This document shows, piece after piece, positions 37,941-45,592 of a DNA stretch of 64,000 nt. The DNA lies in the NCBI GenBank assembly GCA_035494735.1, contig DATJGS010000014.1, positions 112,841 to 176,840 of the forward strand, given 5' to 3'. Both the position numbers and the translations under genes were made by a program. The notes under the pieces were generated by a model that saw only the letters and a list, made by a program, of their open reading frames with translations, had not been told where the DNA came from and did not search any database. This DNA is from DATJGS01 sp035494735. GTDB lineage: Bacteria; Eisenbacteria; RBG-16-71-46. Position 1 is the stretch's first letter; each line of letters begins with the position of its first letter.

Positions 37941-37978
37941 CCCCCTTGTGCGGCCTCGCGGGGCCGCCCTTTAAAGGA
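37941..37978 (-). promoter_or_regulatory. PyrR-binding RNA element (pyr leader)
   Basis: Minus strand: upper stem GCGGCC/GGCCGC (37967-37962 and 37955-37950) closes the hexaloop CCGCGA, which fits the PyrR loop consensus CNGNGA. A lower stem pairs TCCTT (37978-37974) with AAGGG (37947-37943), and an internal loop contains TAAA, as in Bacillus binding loops. The 3' strand of the lower stem is the Shine-Dalgarno of ATG 37935. PyrR-UMP bound here should therefore block translation of the leader/pyrB start. The pyrR gene is present at 42990-43538. Confidence 0.8.
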
Positions 37979-38004
37979 TGGTGGGTGCAAACGAAGTGCC
38001 GGGG

Positions 38005-38033
38005 ACTTTAGTCGAGCGCGCGGGCCGAATCAA
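38005..38033 (-). promoter_or_regulatory. candidate pyr operon promoter
   Basis: Minus strand TTGATT (38033-38028), a 17-bp spacer, then TAAAGT (38010-38005). Initiation about 7 bp on would place the PyrR element some 20 nt from the 5' end, as expected for a short regulatory leader. Confidence 0.5.
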
Positions 38034-38189
38034 GACGGACGTGACCCGAGTTTGGGCTGACTACACTCTTCGTGCGTTTCGACCGCGATTCCAGCGGTCC
38101 GAATCGCATATCTCTGGTGCGGCGAGACCCGCGCAACGTGTAAGCTCGGGTGGGACACTTGAGCCCACATTCCCCCCAGGGAGGTCGTC

Positions 38190-39113
38190 ATGCCGAAGTT
38201 CCATCCTCGCCTCAGCCCGCGCGCCCTCTCGAGCGCCTTTGTGTTGGCCGCCGTGCTCGTGCTGGTCCACGGCGCCGCCGCCGCGGTCCTGGGTTTTCGC
38301 GAGGAGTGGCCGCTCGCCGGCAACACCGACGGGTGGGGTGGAGGCTCGGTCTACGCGAACCCCGGCACCGGCGGAGTGCTCGGTAACAACGACGGCTTCC
38401 TGATGATTTCGACGGGCGCGCCGACCGCCAAGCTCGGCGGCTTCGGCTCGAACGTCGAACTCACGGGCGACTATCCGGCCGCCGGGATCAGCGAGATCCG
38501 ACTGTGGCTGAACGACGTCGGCAACAGCGATCCCCTCGAGATGCACGTCTCGATCGGCAACGGCACGAACCTCTGGCAGTACAACGTGGGCTTCCATCCG
38601 CCGCACAATCAGTGGGCCGAGTTCGTGGTCGACGTGACGAACTCCGCGAACTTCACGCACACGGTCGGCGTCGGCACGTTCGCGGCCGCCATGGGCGCCG
38701 TGGATCGGATTCTCATCCGCCACGACCTGGCGCCGTACTCTCAGACGCCGGATCCCATCCAGGCCGACGTCGGCGTCGATCACCTGCTGCTCACGAACGG
38801 CGTGGTCGGCGTCGCCGGCCCCGGACCGCTCGCGCCGCGCGCGCCACAGCTGGCGCTGCCCTACCCGAACCCGTCGCGCGGTGACGTGCGCCTCGGCGTG
38901 AACGCGTTCGAAGACGGCGCGGTCACGCTCGAGATCGTCGACCTGGCCGGCCGCCGCGTGCGTTCCACGCGACTCGAGGGCGGACTCGGACAGCGCAGCT
39001 GGGTGTGGGACGGACGCGACGCCGCGGGCCGCCTGACGGCGCCCGGCGTGTATCACGTGCGCGTCAGCGGACGGCTGGGCGGCGAGACGCGCGCGCTCGT
39101 GCGGGTGCGCTGA
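38190..39113 (+). CDS. secreted protein of unknown function with C-terminal FlgD-like sorting module
   Basis: 307 aa. A signal peptide (LSSAFVLAAVLVLVHGAAA) precedes a beta-rich domain (EEWPLAGNTDGWGGGS through VDRILIRHDLAP), which looks like a jelly-roll or carbohydrate-binding-like fold with no clear family. The end, LPYPNPSRGDVRLGVNAFEDGAVTLEIVDLAGRRVRSTRLEGG, is the FlgD-like/type A sorting module. ATG with AGGGAGG upstream. It is divergent from the pyr operon. Probably a surface or secreted protein. Confidence 0.7.
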   Translation: MPKFHPRLSPRALSSAFVLAAVLVLVHGAAAAVLGFREEWPLAGNTDGWGGGSVYANPGTGGVLGNNDGFLMISTGAPTAKLGGFGSNVELTGDYPAAGISEIRLWLNDVGNSDPLEMHVSIGNGTNLWQYNVGFHPPHNQWAEFVVDVTNSANFTHTVGVGTFAAAMGAVDRILIRHDLAPYSQTPDPIQADVGVDHLLLTNGVVGVAGPGPLAPRAPQLALPYPNPSRGDVRLGVNAFEDGAVTLEIVDLAGRRVRSTRLEGGLGQRSWVWDGRDAAGRLTAPGVYHVRVSGRLGGETRALVRVR

Positions 39114-39171
39114 TTTCACGCGTGCGCCACGCGCCGCCGTGCGAGCGGCGAGGCAACGCGAGGACCGGGGC

Positions 39172-39543
39172 ATGAAAGCGCGCGTCACCGGCGTTGCGAA
39201 CGGACCGAAGGCCGTCACGGCGTACATCGTCCACGCGACGCCGCAGGCGCGGATCATGCTCCGCCCCATCCGCGCGGCCATCAAGGCCGCCGCGCCCCGC
39301 GCGGTCGAGAAACTGAGCTACGGCATGCCGTACTACAGCCATCACGGCCGACTCGCGTACTTCGCCGCGTTCCGCGATCACGTCAGCGTGTACATCCCGG
39401 GCCGCGTGCTGCAGGCGCACGCGAAGGAAATCGCGCCGTACTGGCGCGGCAAGGCCACGCTCCAGTTCCCGATCGGCACGAAGGTCCCGGTGCGCCTGAT
39501 CGCGAAGCTGGTGCGCGCGCGGCGCCTCGAGAACGAAGGTTAG
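39172..39543 (+). CDS. DUF1801-domain protein (YdhG/iron-chaperone-like)
   Basis: 123 aa. ARIMLRPIRAAIKAAAPRAVEKLSYGMPYYSHHGRLAYFAAFRDHVSVYIPG is the core of the DUF1801 fold: helix, then Y-x-M-P-x-Y, then beta strands. Some members of the family are called iron chaperones, but the basis is thin. ATG 39172 was chosen over GTG 39139 because the domain starts near it. The preceding gene is 58 bp upstream. Cytosolic, no signal peptide. Confidence 0.78.
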   Translation: MKARVTGVANGPKAVTAYIVHATPQARIMLRPIRAAIKAAAPRAVEKLSYGMPYYSHHGRLAYFAAFRDHVSVYIPGRVLQAHAKEIAPYWRGKATLQFPIGTKVPVRLIAKLVRARRLENEG

Positions 39544-39596
39544 CGCGGGCGGAGGCGAGGGCGCGCTCCGCGCCTCGCCGCGCGCCGCGGGCGCCG

Positions 39597-39640
39597 AAAA
39601 CACGACGGGCCGGTCCCGCGAGGAGTCGAGGGACCGGCCC
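39597..39640 (-). terminator. bidirectional-type intrinsic terminator between DUF1801 and M3 peptidase genes
   Basis: A perfect 11-bp inverted repeat, GGGCCGGTCCC (39607-39617) and GGGACCGGCCC (39630-39640), with a 12-nt loop. On the minus strand it is followed by GTCGTG and TTTT (39600-39597). It lies between two convergent genes, so it could end transcription from both, though the T-run on the plus side is absent. Confidence 0.65.
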
Positions 39641-39657
39641 GCTCGTATGTCTCGTCG

Positions 39658-41532
39658 CTATGGCGTGTCGTGCAGCTTCTCCATCTCGCCGAGCACTTCG
39701 TCGAAGCGCGCGATCGCGGCTTCGACCGGTGCCGGGCTGTTCATGTCCACGCCGGCCTTCTTCAGCACTTCGATCGGATAGTCGCTGTTGCCCGACTTGA
39801 GGAACGAGAGGTAGCGCGTCACGGCGGGCGTGCCCTCGGTCAGGATCTTCTTCGACAGCGCCGTGGCCGCGCAGTAGCTCGTCGCGTACTGATACACGTA
39901 GAAGCTGTTGTAGAAGTGCGGCACCCGGCTCCACTCGAACTGTTCCTCGGGATCGAGCACGAGATCGGGGCCGTAGTAGCGCTGCATCAGCTCCTGGTAT
40001 GCCGCGTTCATGGCCTCGGCGGTGAGCGGCTCGCCCTTCTCGGCCAGCTCGTGCGTCTTGAGTTCGAACTCCGCGAACAGCGTCTGCCGGAACATCGTGG
40101 TGCGGATCTGCTCGAGCAGGTAGTTCAGCAGGTACAGGCGCTGCGCCTTCGTCAGGTTCTGCTTCAGCAGGTAGTTCACGAGCGTCGCCTCGTTCGTGGT
40201 CGACGCCACTTCCGCCACGAACGTCGCGTAGTTGCCGTAGACGTACGGCTGGTTGCCGTTCGCGAAGTACGAGTGCATGGCGTGGCCCATCTCGTGGGCC
40301 AGCGTGAACTCGTCCTCCAGCGTGTTGCTCCAGTTCAACAGCACGTACGGGTGCGTCGTGTACGAACCCCAGTTGTACGCGCCCGAGGTCTTGCCTTCCG
40401 TCTCGTACACGTCGATCCAGCCGCTGTCCAGGCCCTTGCGGAACGCGCTCAGGTACTCGTCGCCGAGCGGCGCGAGGCCGTTCAGCACGTTCTGCCTCGC
40501 GGTTTCGTACGGCACGTCGATCCTGGCTTCGGGCACGAGCGGCGCGTACAGGTCGTAGACGCGCAGCGTGTCGAGCTTCATCCACTTCTTGCGCAGCGCG
40601 GCGTAGCGATGCAGCGACTCCAGGTGCGCGTTCACCGTCGACACCAGGTTGCGATACACGCTGACCGGGATGTTCGGCCCGTCCAGCGACGCGGCGACCG
40701 CGCTGTCGTACTTGCGCGAGCGCGCGTAGAACTCGTCGGACTTGACGTTCGCGTTCATCACCGCGCCGAGCGTGTTGTTGAACTTGCCGTACGCGCTGTT
40801 GAACGCGCGGAACGCGTCGCGGCGGAACCGACGGTCCGGGGACTGGAGTGCGCGGCCGAAGCCGCCCTTCGTCAGCTCGATGGACTTGCCGGTCTCGTCC
40901 TTGATCGTGCCGTAGCGCAGGTCCGCGTTGTTGAACGCCGTGAAGATCGCGCCGGCCGAGCCGCTGAAGTCGCCGGCCGCGGCCAGCAGCTTCTCTTCCT
41001 TCTCCGACAGCACGTGCGCGCGCGTGCGCAGCAGGTCGTCGAGGTGATGGCGGTAGAGCCTGAGCCCCGGCGTCGATTTGTAGAACGCTTCGAGCTTCGC
41101 GTTCGGGATCGCGAGCATCTCGGGATTGAAGTACGCGAGCGCCTCGCCGAGTCGCGAGTTCTGCGACGTGATGCGGTCGACCTGACCCTGATAGATGGGA
41201 ACCCGGTTGTCCTCGTCGCGGCGCATGCTCGCATAGACGAACAGCTTGTTCGACAGCTCGCCGACCTCGTCCTGGTCCTTGAGGCAGGCCAGCAGCGTGG
41301 CGCCCGACGTGGCGAGCTTGCCCTTGTACGCCGCGAGCTTCGGGATCAGCTCGGCCTCGCGCTTGAACGCGGCGTCCCACGCCTCGTTCGTCGGATAGAT
41401 GTCCTCGAGCCGCCATTTGTACTTGGCGTCGATCTCGGAGCGCTGCTTGAGGTGCGTGTCGGCGGCTTGCGCGCCCGTCACGGCGAGCGCGGAGGCGGCG
41501 AGCAGGAGTGCGGCGAGGGCGAGACGTCTCAT
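39658..41532 (-). CDS. exported M3-family oligoendopeptidase F
   Basis: 624 aa from ATG 41532. The zinc motif is LAHEMGHAMHSYFANGNQPYVYGNYATFVAEVAS (HExxH with the downstream Glu of the M3 family). The M3 N-terminal lobe starts KYKWRLEDIYPTNEAWD, typical of PepF. Residues 1-23 form a signal peptide (LALAALLLAASALAVTGAQA), so this form acts in the periplasm or outside, unlike ordinary cytosolic PepF. It cleaves short peptides; an OPT peptide transporter is encoded elsewhere in the window. Ends at a strong hairpin. Confidence 0.9.
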   Translation of the reverse strand: MRRLALAALLLAASALAVTGAQAADTHLKQRSEIDAKYKWRLEDIYPTNEAWDAAFKREAELIPKLAAYKGKLATSGATLLACLKDQDEVGELSNKLFVYASMRRDEDNRVPIYQGQVDRITSQNSRLGEALAYFNPEMLAIPNAKLEAFYKSTPGLRLYRHHLDDLLRTRAHVLSEKEEKLLAAAGDFSGSAGAIFTAFNNADLRYGTIKDETGKSIELTKGGFGRALQSPDRRFRRDAFRAFNSAYGKFNNTLGAVMNANVKSDEFYARSRKYDSAVAASLDGPNIPVSVYRNLVSTVNAHLESLHRYAALRKKWMKLDTLRVYDLYAPLVPEARIDVPYETARQNVLNGLAPLGDEYLSAFRKGLDSGWIDVYETEGKTSGAYNWGSYTTHPYVLLNWSNTLEDEFTLAHEMGHAMHSYFANGNQPYVYGNYATFVAEVASTTNEATLVNYLLKQNLTKAQRLYLLNYLLEQIRTTMFRQTLFAEFELKTHELAEKGEPLTAEAMNAAYQELMQRYYGPDLVLDPEEQFEWSRVPHFYNSFYVYQYATSYCAATALSKKILTEGTPAVTRYLSFLKSGNSDYPIEVLKKAGVDMNSPAPVEAAIARFDEVLGEMEKLHDTP

Positions 41533-41721
41533 GGAGAAAAGCCTTTCGTAGCGGGGAATCGCGTGCGCCGCGATCCATCGGGCGTGCCGGCCCGGGCAAG
41601 TGCGGCCGGCGAGTCGCACCACCTCAACAGGTCCGCGGCCCCGCGGTGATCACGTTCGGGCGAGCGTTGGCTTTCGCGCGACGGAAGGGGCGGCGGCGCG
41701 GCGAGCGCGCGCCGGAAACGA

Positions 41722-42837
41722 CTACTCGCTCACTCCGGGACGCCCCACGGCCTCGGCGGGGGCCGTCGGCCGCACGCCGGGCGCGAGACGCGTGTCGCGC
41801 ACGACCGCCAGACGCGGCGGCAGCGACAGAATGCGGGCCGCGGCATGCGGCGCGGCGGACCGATCGGCCGATCCCGTGACGTCGGCCCGCGCCGGCCGCT
41901 CGGCCCCGGTCGCGCGCGACGCCACGATGATGGCGACCGCCGATACGATCACGGCGGCGGCCAGCACGGTGCGCCCGGTCAGCGCCTCGCCGAGGAACGC
42001 CCAGCCGAGCGCGACGGCGACGACGGGATTCACGAACGCGTACGTCGAGACGCGCGCCGGGCTGCTCGTGCGCAGCAGCCACACGTACGCGGTGAACGCG
42101 ACGATCGAACCGAACGTCACGAGGTACGCGAACGCGAGCCACGACACGGGCGTCACCGCCCGGAACGAGAAGTTGGAGAACTCGCCGCGCGCCCCGCTCG
42201 CGAGCGTGAGCACGACGCCGCCGACCAGCATCTCCGCGGCCGTCGCCATCAGCGGCGACTTGGGCAGCGGCACGCGCCGCGCGAGGAGCGAGCCCCACGC
42301 CCACGACAGCGAGCTCAGGCCCAGCGCCGCCGCGGCCACCGGATCGATGCGCTGGCCGCCGCGCAGCGTGCCCGGGCCGACGAGCAGCGCGATGCCGCAC
42401 ACGCCGAGCGCCACGCCGATCCACGTCGTCGCGCGCGGGCGCGGGCCGCCGGCGCCGAGGCCGGACAGCGTCGCCATCCAGATCGGGACGGTGGCCACGA
42501 GCAGCGCGACGAGCCCCGACGGCACGCGCTGCTCGCTCCACGTCACCGTGCCGTTGCCCACCCCCAGAAGCATCGTGCCGATGAGCGCCGCCGAGCCCCA
42601 CTCGCGGGCGCTGGGCCACGCGGCGCCACGCCAGCGCGCCCACACCAGCAGCAGCGCGCCGGCGCTGACGAGGCGCATCCCGGCCATCAGGAACGTGGGG
42701 ATCGAGTCGATCGCGACGCGGATGCCGAGGTACGTGGATCCCCAGATCAGGTAGACCGCGGCGAACGCGATCCACAGCGACATGCGCCGGGCGCGCGCGG
42801 CGGCTCTAGGAGCGGGCGAATCCACTGCGTGGGACAT
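41722..42837 (-). CDS. EamA/DMT-family permease (YedA-like)
   Basis: 371 aa with ten hydrophobic helices in two EamA halves; IAFAAVYLIWGSTYLGIRVAIDSIPTFLMAGMR and NGTVTWSEQRVPSGLVALLVATVPIWMA are typical of YedA/RhaT-like exporters. ATG 42837 has GGAGG five bases upstream; a GTG two codons earlier is less likely. The C-terminal 55 residues after about 310 are polar and low complexity. Substrate is unknown. Confidence 0.85.
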   Translation of the reverse strand: MSHAVDSPAPRAAARARRMSLWIAFAAVYLIWGSTYLGIRVAIDSIPTFLMAGMRLVSAGALLLVWARWRGAAWPSAREWGSAALIGTMLLGVGNGTVTWSEQRVPSGLVALLVATVPIWMATLSGLGAGGPRPRATTWIGVALGVCGIALLVGPGTLRGGQRIDPVAAAALGLSSLSWAWGSLLARRVPLPKSPLMATAAEMLVGGVVLTLASGARGEFSNFSFRAVTPVSWLAFAYLVTFGSIVAFTAYVWLLRTSSPARVSTYAFVNPVVAVALGWAFLGEALTGRTVLAAAVIVSAVAIIVASRATGAERPARADVTGSADRSAAPHAAARILSLPPRLAVVRDTRLAPGVRPTAPAEAVGRPGVSE

Positions 42838-42989
42838 GCGCACCTCCGACGTCGAGTGACAACACTCGACTCAAGATGCGCGAAGCCACCCGAACGTTGT
42901 GCGGAGATTCGCCGGGTGCGGCCGAACGAATTTCGGCGCGCGGCGAGACGACTCGGGAACGGCGCAACGACGGAACGCGGCGCGGGCTG

Positions 42990-43538
42990 CTAGTCGTCCA
43001 TCTCCTTGATCACGACGCTGTCGATGCTGTCGATCTCCTGGAGCTTGACGCCGATCACTTCCTTCTTCGACGTGGGCACGTTCTTGCCCACGAAGTCGGC
43101 GCGGATCGGCAGCTCGCGGTGGCCGCGGTCGATGACCACGGCCAGCTGGATCGAGCGCGGGCGCCCGAAGTCGATGAGCGCGTCCATCGCGGCGCGGACG
43201 GTGCGACCGGTGTACAGCACGTCGTCCACGAGCACGACGACCTTGCCGTTGATGTCGACCGGGATCTCGGTCGCGCCGACCACGGGCTGATGCGACACGG
43301 TCGAAAGGTCGTCGCGATACAGCGTGATGTCGAGGCTGCCCTGAGCCGGGCAGCGGCCCTCGAACTCCTTGATCTTCTGCGCCATACGGGTGGCGAGCGG
43401 CACCCCCCGCCGGCGAATCCCCACCAGCACCAGGTCGTCGACGCCCTTGTTGCGCTCGACGATCTCATGGGCGATGCGGGTCACGATCCGTCTGAGACCG
43501 TCGGAGTCGACGATCTCGGCCTTTTCCTTCAGCGTCAT
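42990..43538 (-). CDS. pyrR: bifunctional pyr operon regulator / uracil phosphoribosyltransferase
   Basis: 182 aa, the normal PyrR length. The PRPP motif VVVLVDDVLYTGRTVRAAMDAL lies at about residues 98-119, preceded by LVLVGIRRRGVPLATRMAQKI. PyrR binds UMP or UTP and attaches to hairpins with a CNGNGA loop in pyr mRNA; such a hairpin is present in front of pyrB 5 kb away. ATG with GGGAGG upstream. No second PyrR element is visible in front of pyrR itself, so it is not clearly autoregulated. Confidence 0.94.
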   Translation of the reverse strand: MTLKEKAEIVDSDGLRRIVTRIAHEIVERNKGVDDLVLVGIRRRGVPLATRMAQKIKEFEGRCPAQGSLDITLYRDDLSTVSHQPVVGATEIPVDINGKVVVLVDDVLYTGRTVRAAMDALIDFGRPRSIQLAVVIDRGHRELPIRADFVGKNVPTSKKEVIGVKLQEIDSIDSVVIKEMDD

Positions 43539-43962
43539 GAGGCCTCCCAGGGGGTGCCGACCGCTGGGGTGGGGGCGCGGCGACGGTGGCACGGGGTGGT
43601 CTTGCACGAGAGTGCGCGCACCATAGCCGGACCCCACGTCGCGGGGCAAGGGGCCGGCTTCCGGCCGCGGATTTCGCGGCGAAATTGCGGTGGAAGCGAC
43701 GCGGACGAGCCCCATTCCCGCCGGCAGCCGCCGCGAATGGTCGCCGGCCAGCCGGTCGCGCTGCGGAACGCCTCGGATCAGATCGCGACGGCACCCCCGG
43801 TCGATCGCGCGCGGACCCGAGGAATCCGCGCCCGGCGCGGGATTTCCTTTGGCGGCCCGCGCTTGGCTCGGTTCTAATGATAGGCGGAGCCGTCCGTCGC
43901 CCGAGGTCTTGCCCCGCCAACCCTGTCGGGTTGCGAGTGTCCTTCGCGACGGAGGAGGTCGC
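43539..43962. other. divergent intergenic region, pyrR / fecR-like gene
   Basis: 424 bp without a gene. It contains the GGAGGAGG ribosome site of the plus-strand gene (43951-43958) and the candidate promoter at 43849-43878. The rest is GC-rich sequence in which I see no RNA gene or repeat. No CNGNGA hairpin is present. Confidence 0.5.
43849..43878 (+). promoter_or_regulatory. candidate promoter of the FecR-domain gene
   Basis: TTGGCG (43849-43854), an 18-bp spacer, then TCTAAT (43873-43878), 5 of 6 with the -10 consensus, 84 bp before the ATG. Visual match only. Confidence 0.35.
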
Positions 43963-44922
43963 ATGCCACGCGTTCGCCGGGGATTCGTTGTTGCCATTTT
44001 CGCGCTGTCGTCGCTCGCCGCCCATGAGGCGTTGGCCGCCGACCCGTATGCGATCGTGGCCAGCGCGAAGGGCCGCGTTGACGTCACGCACGGCGGCGAA
44101 GCGCGGCGCGCGACGTTCGGCACGCCGCTCGAACGCGGCGACAAGGTGACGGTCGGCGCCGGCGGCGCCGCGACCGTCTACCTCAGCGACGGCAACGTGA
44201 TCGAACTCGCCGAGCGCAGCGCGGTCACGATCGGCGGTCGGGTCACGCCCGCCGCGAAGATCGGGCCGGGCAGCGATCCGAGCGCCGGCGTCTACAACCA
44301 GGTCTCCCGTTTCGTCACGGGCGGCTCGCGGCAGAACGGGCTCGTCGCCATGAGCGCAATGCGCGGGGGCGCCGAAACGGCGCTCATCGTCGCGCCGCGC
44401 CAGAGCGACGTGCTCGACGATCGCCCGTCGTTCCACTGGCGCGCCGCGGAGGGCGCGACGCGCTACCGCGTCAGCATTTCCAGCGACGCGGGCGCGACGT
44501 GGACGCGCGAAGTGACGGCGACCGAGCTCGCCTATCCCGCGGACGTGCCGGCGCTGGCGCGCGACGCGGACTACCTGTGGAAGGTCGAGGCGCTCGGCGA
44601 CAAGGGTCCGGTGCGCGAGGAGTCGAGCGCGTTCCGCGTGCTGTCCGGCGGCATCGCGGCCACCGTGCGCGCCGACCTCACGAAGATCGCCGAGAGCACG
44701 GGCGGGCCCGAGACGCCGGCCGCGCACTACCTCGCCGGCTCGTACCTGTCCGGCCGCGGCCTCTACGACGACGCCACGTCGCACTTCATGCGCCTGGGCG
44801 AGCTTTCCCCGGAATCTCCGGCCCCGCACGAAGCGCTGGGCAACGTCTATCGGGCGATCGGTCTCACGGACCTCGCCGCCGCCGAATACCAGAGGGCTCT
44901 CGAACTCACCCGATCGCCCTAG
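43963..44922 (+). CDS. exported FecR-domain protein with C-terminal TPR
   Basis: 319 aa. A signal peptide (VVAIFALSSLAAHEALA) precedes a FecR-type domain starting DPYAIVASAKGRVDVTHGGE and with GDKVTVGAGGAATVYLSDGNVIELAERS. A fibronectin/Ig-like section follows (RPSFHWRAAEGATRYRVSISSDAG), then a TPR-like end (AAHYLAGSYLSGRGLYDDATSHFMRLGELSPES). GGAGGAGG ahead of ATG 43963. No FecI sigma or TonB receptor is adjacent, so the domain is probably structural or cell-wall-associated and not a classical iron regulator. Start of a plus-strand run with the two following secreted genes. Confidence 0.8.
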   Translation: MPRVRRGFVVAIFALSSLAAHEALAADPYAIVASAKGRVDVTHGGEARRATFGTPLERGDKVTVGAGGAATVYLSDGNVIELAERSAVTIGGRVTPAAKIGPGSDPSAGVYNQVSRFVTGGSRQNGLVAMSAMRGGAETALIVAPRQSDVLDDRPSFHWRAAEGATRYRVSISSDAGATWTREVTATELAYPADVPALARDADYLWKVEALGDKGPVREESSAFRVLSGGIAATVRADLTKIAESTGGPETPAAHYLAGSYLSGRGLYDDATSHFMRLGELSPESPAPHEALGNVYRAIGLTDLAAAEYQRALELTRSP

Positions 44923-45013
44923 TGCCGCACCCATTTTCCAAACAGCCGCCTCCGGTGGCGCGACACCCCGCTCGCGTCACAGAACCCCCTGACCGCCGCA
45001 CCCGGAGAGCCCC

Positions 45014-45580
45014 ATGACGCCGCATCGTTCCGCCATACGTCTCGCGCTATTCGCGATTCTCGTCGCGACCGGCGCTCGCGCCTCGCAGGTCATCCATCTC
45101 GACACGCGCGGACTCGTGCACGAGTCCAGCGACATCGTGATCGGACAGGTCGAGGACCAGAGCGCCCACTGGAACGCCGAGCACACGCGCATCGTGACCG
45201 ACGTCACGGTCCACGTGACGCAGCGCTTGAAGGGCGCGGCCGCGGAGCGGATCACGCTGCAGCAGTGGGGCGGCGAGATCGACGGGCTGCGCTACGCGAT
45301 CCCCGGCGCGCCGAGCTTCACGCGCGGCGAGGAGGCGCTGCTGTTCGTGTGGCGCGACGCGCAAGGTCGCCCGCAGGTCGATGGGCTCGCGCAAGGCAAG
45401 TTCGAGATCCGGCGCGACCCCGCGACCGGCGAGCGCCTCGTGCAGCGCGCCGCCGACGGGCTGGCGGTGCGCGACGTGCGCTCGCTCGCGATGGTGCCGA
45501 CCGGCGGCGTGACGCCGCGGCTCAAGCTCGACGACCTGGTGAAGGAAATCCAGGGCGCGCTCGGGGAGGCCGGCCGCTAG
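45014..45580 (+). CDS. secreted protein of unknown function
   Basis: 188 aa with a signal peptide (IRLALFAILVATGARA). The mature part alternates short beta strands (SSDIVIGQVEDQSAHW, IVTDVTVHVTQRLKGA, ALLFVWRDAQGRPQVDGLAQGKFEIR) and resembles small beta-barrel accessory proteins found beside secreted metalloproteases in related phyla. The family is not recognised. It ends 12 bp before the giant metalloprotease gene and is probably co-translated with it; a GGAGAG site precedes the ATG. Confidence 0.7.
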   Translation: MTPHRSAIRLALFAILVATGARASQVIHLDTRGLVHESSDIVIGQVEDQSAHWNAEHTRIVTDVTVHVTQRLKGAAAERITLQQWGGEIDGLRYAIPGAPSFTRGEEALLFVWRDAQGRPQVDGLAQGKFEIRRDPATGERLVQRAADGLAVRDVRSLAMVPTGGVTPRLKLDDLVKEIQGALGEAGR

Positions 45581-45592
45581 GCCGGGACGCCC

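Noticed and set aside
37951..37970. The GC hairpin near 37950-37967 as a second terminator
   Set aside because: No T-run follows it and the hexaloop matches the PyrR consensus, so it is assigned to the PyrR element.
43539..43660. A second PyrR element in front of pyrR
   Set aside because: No hairpin with a CNGNGA hexaloop was found there.
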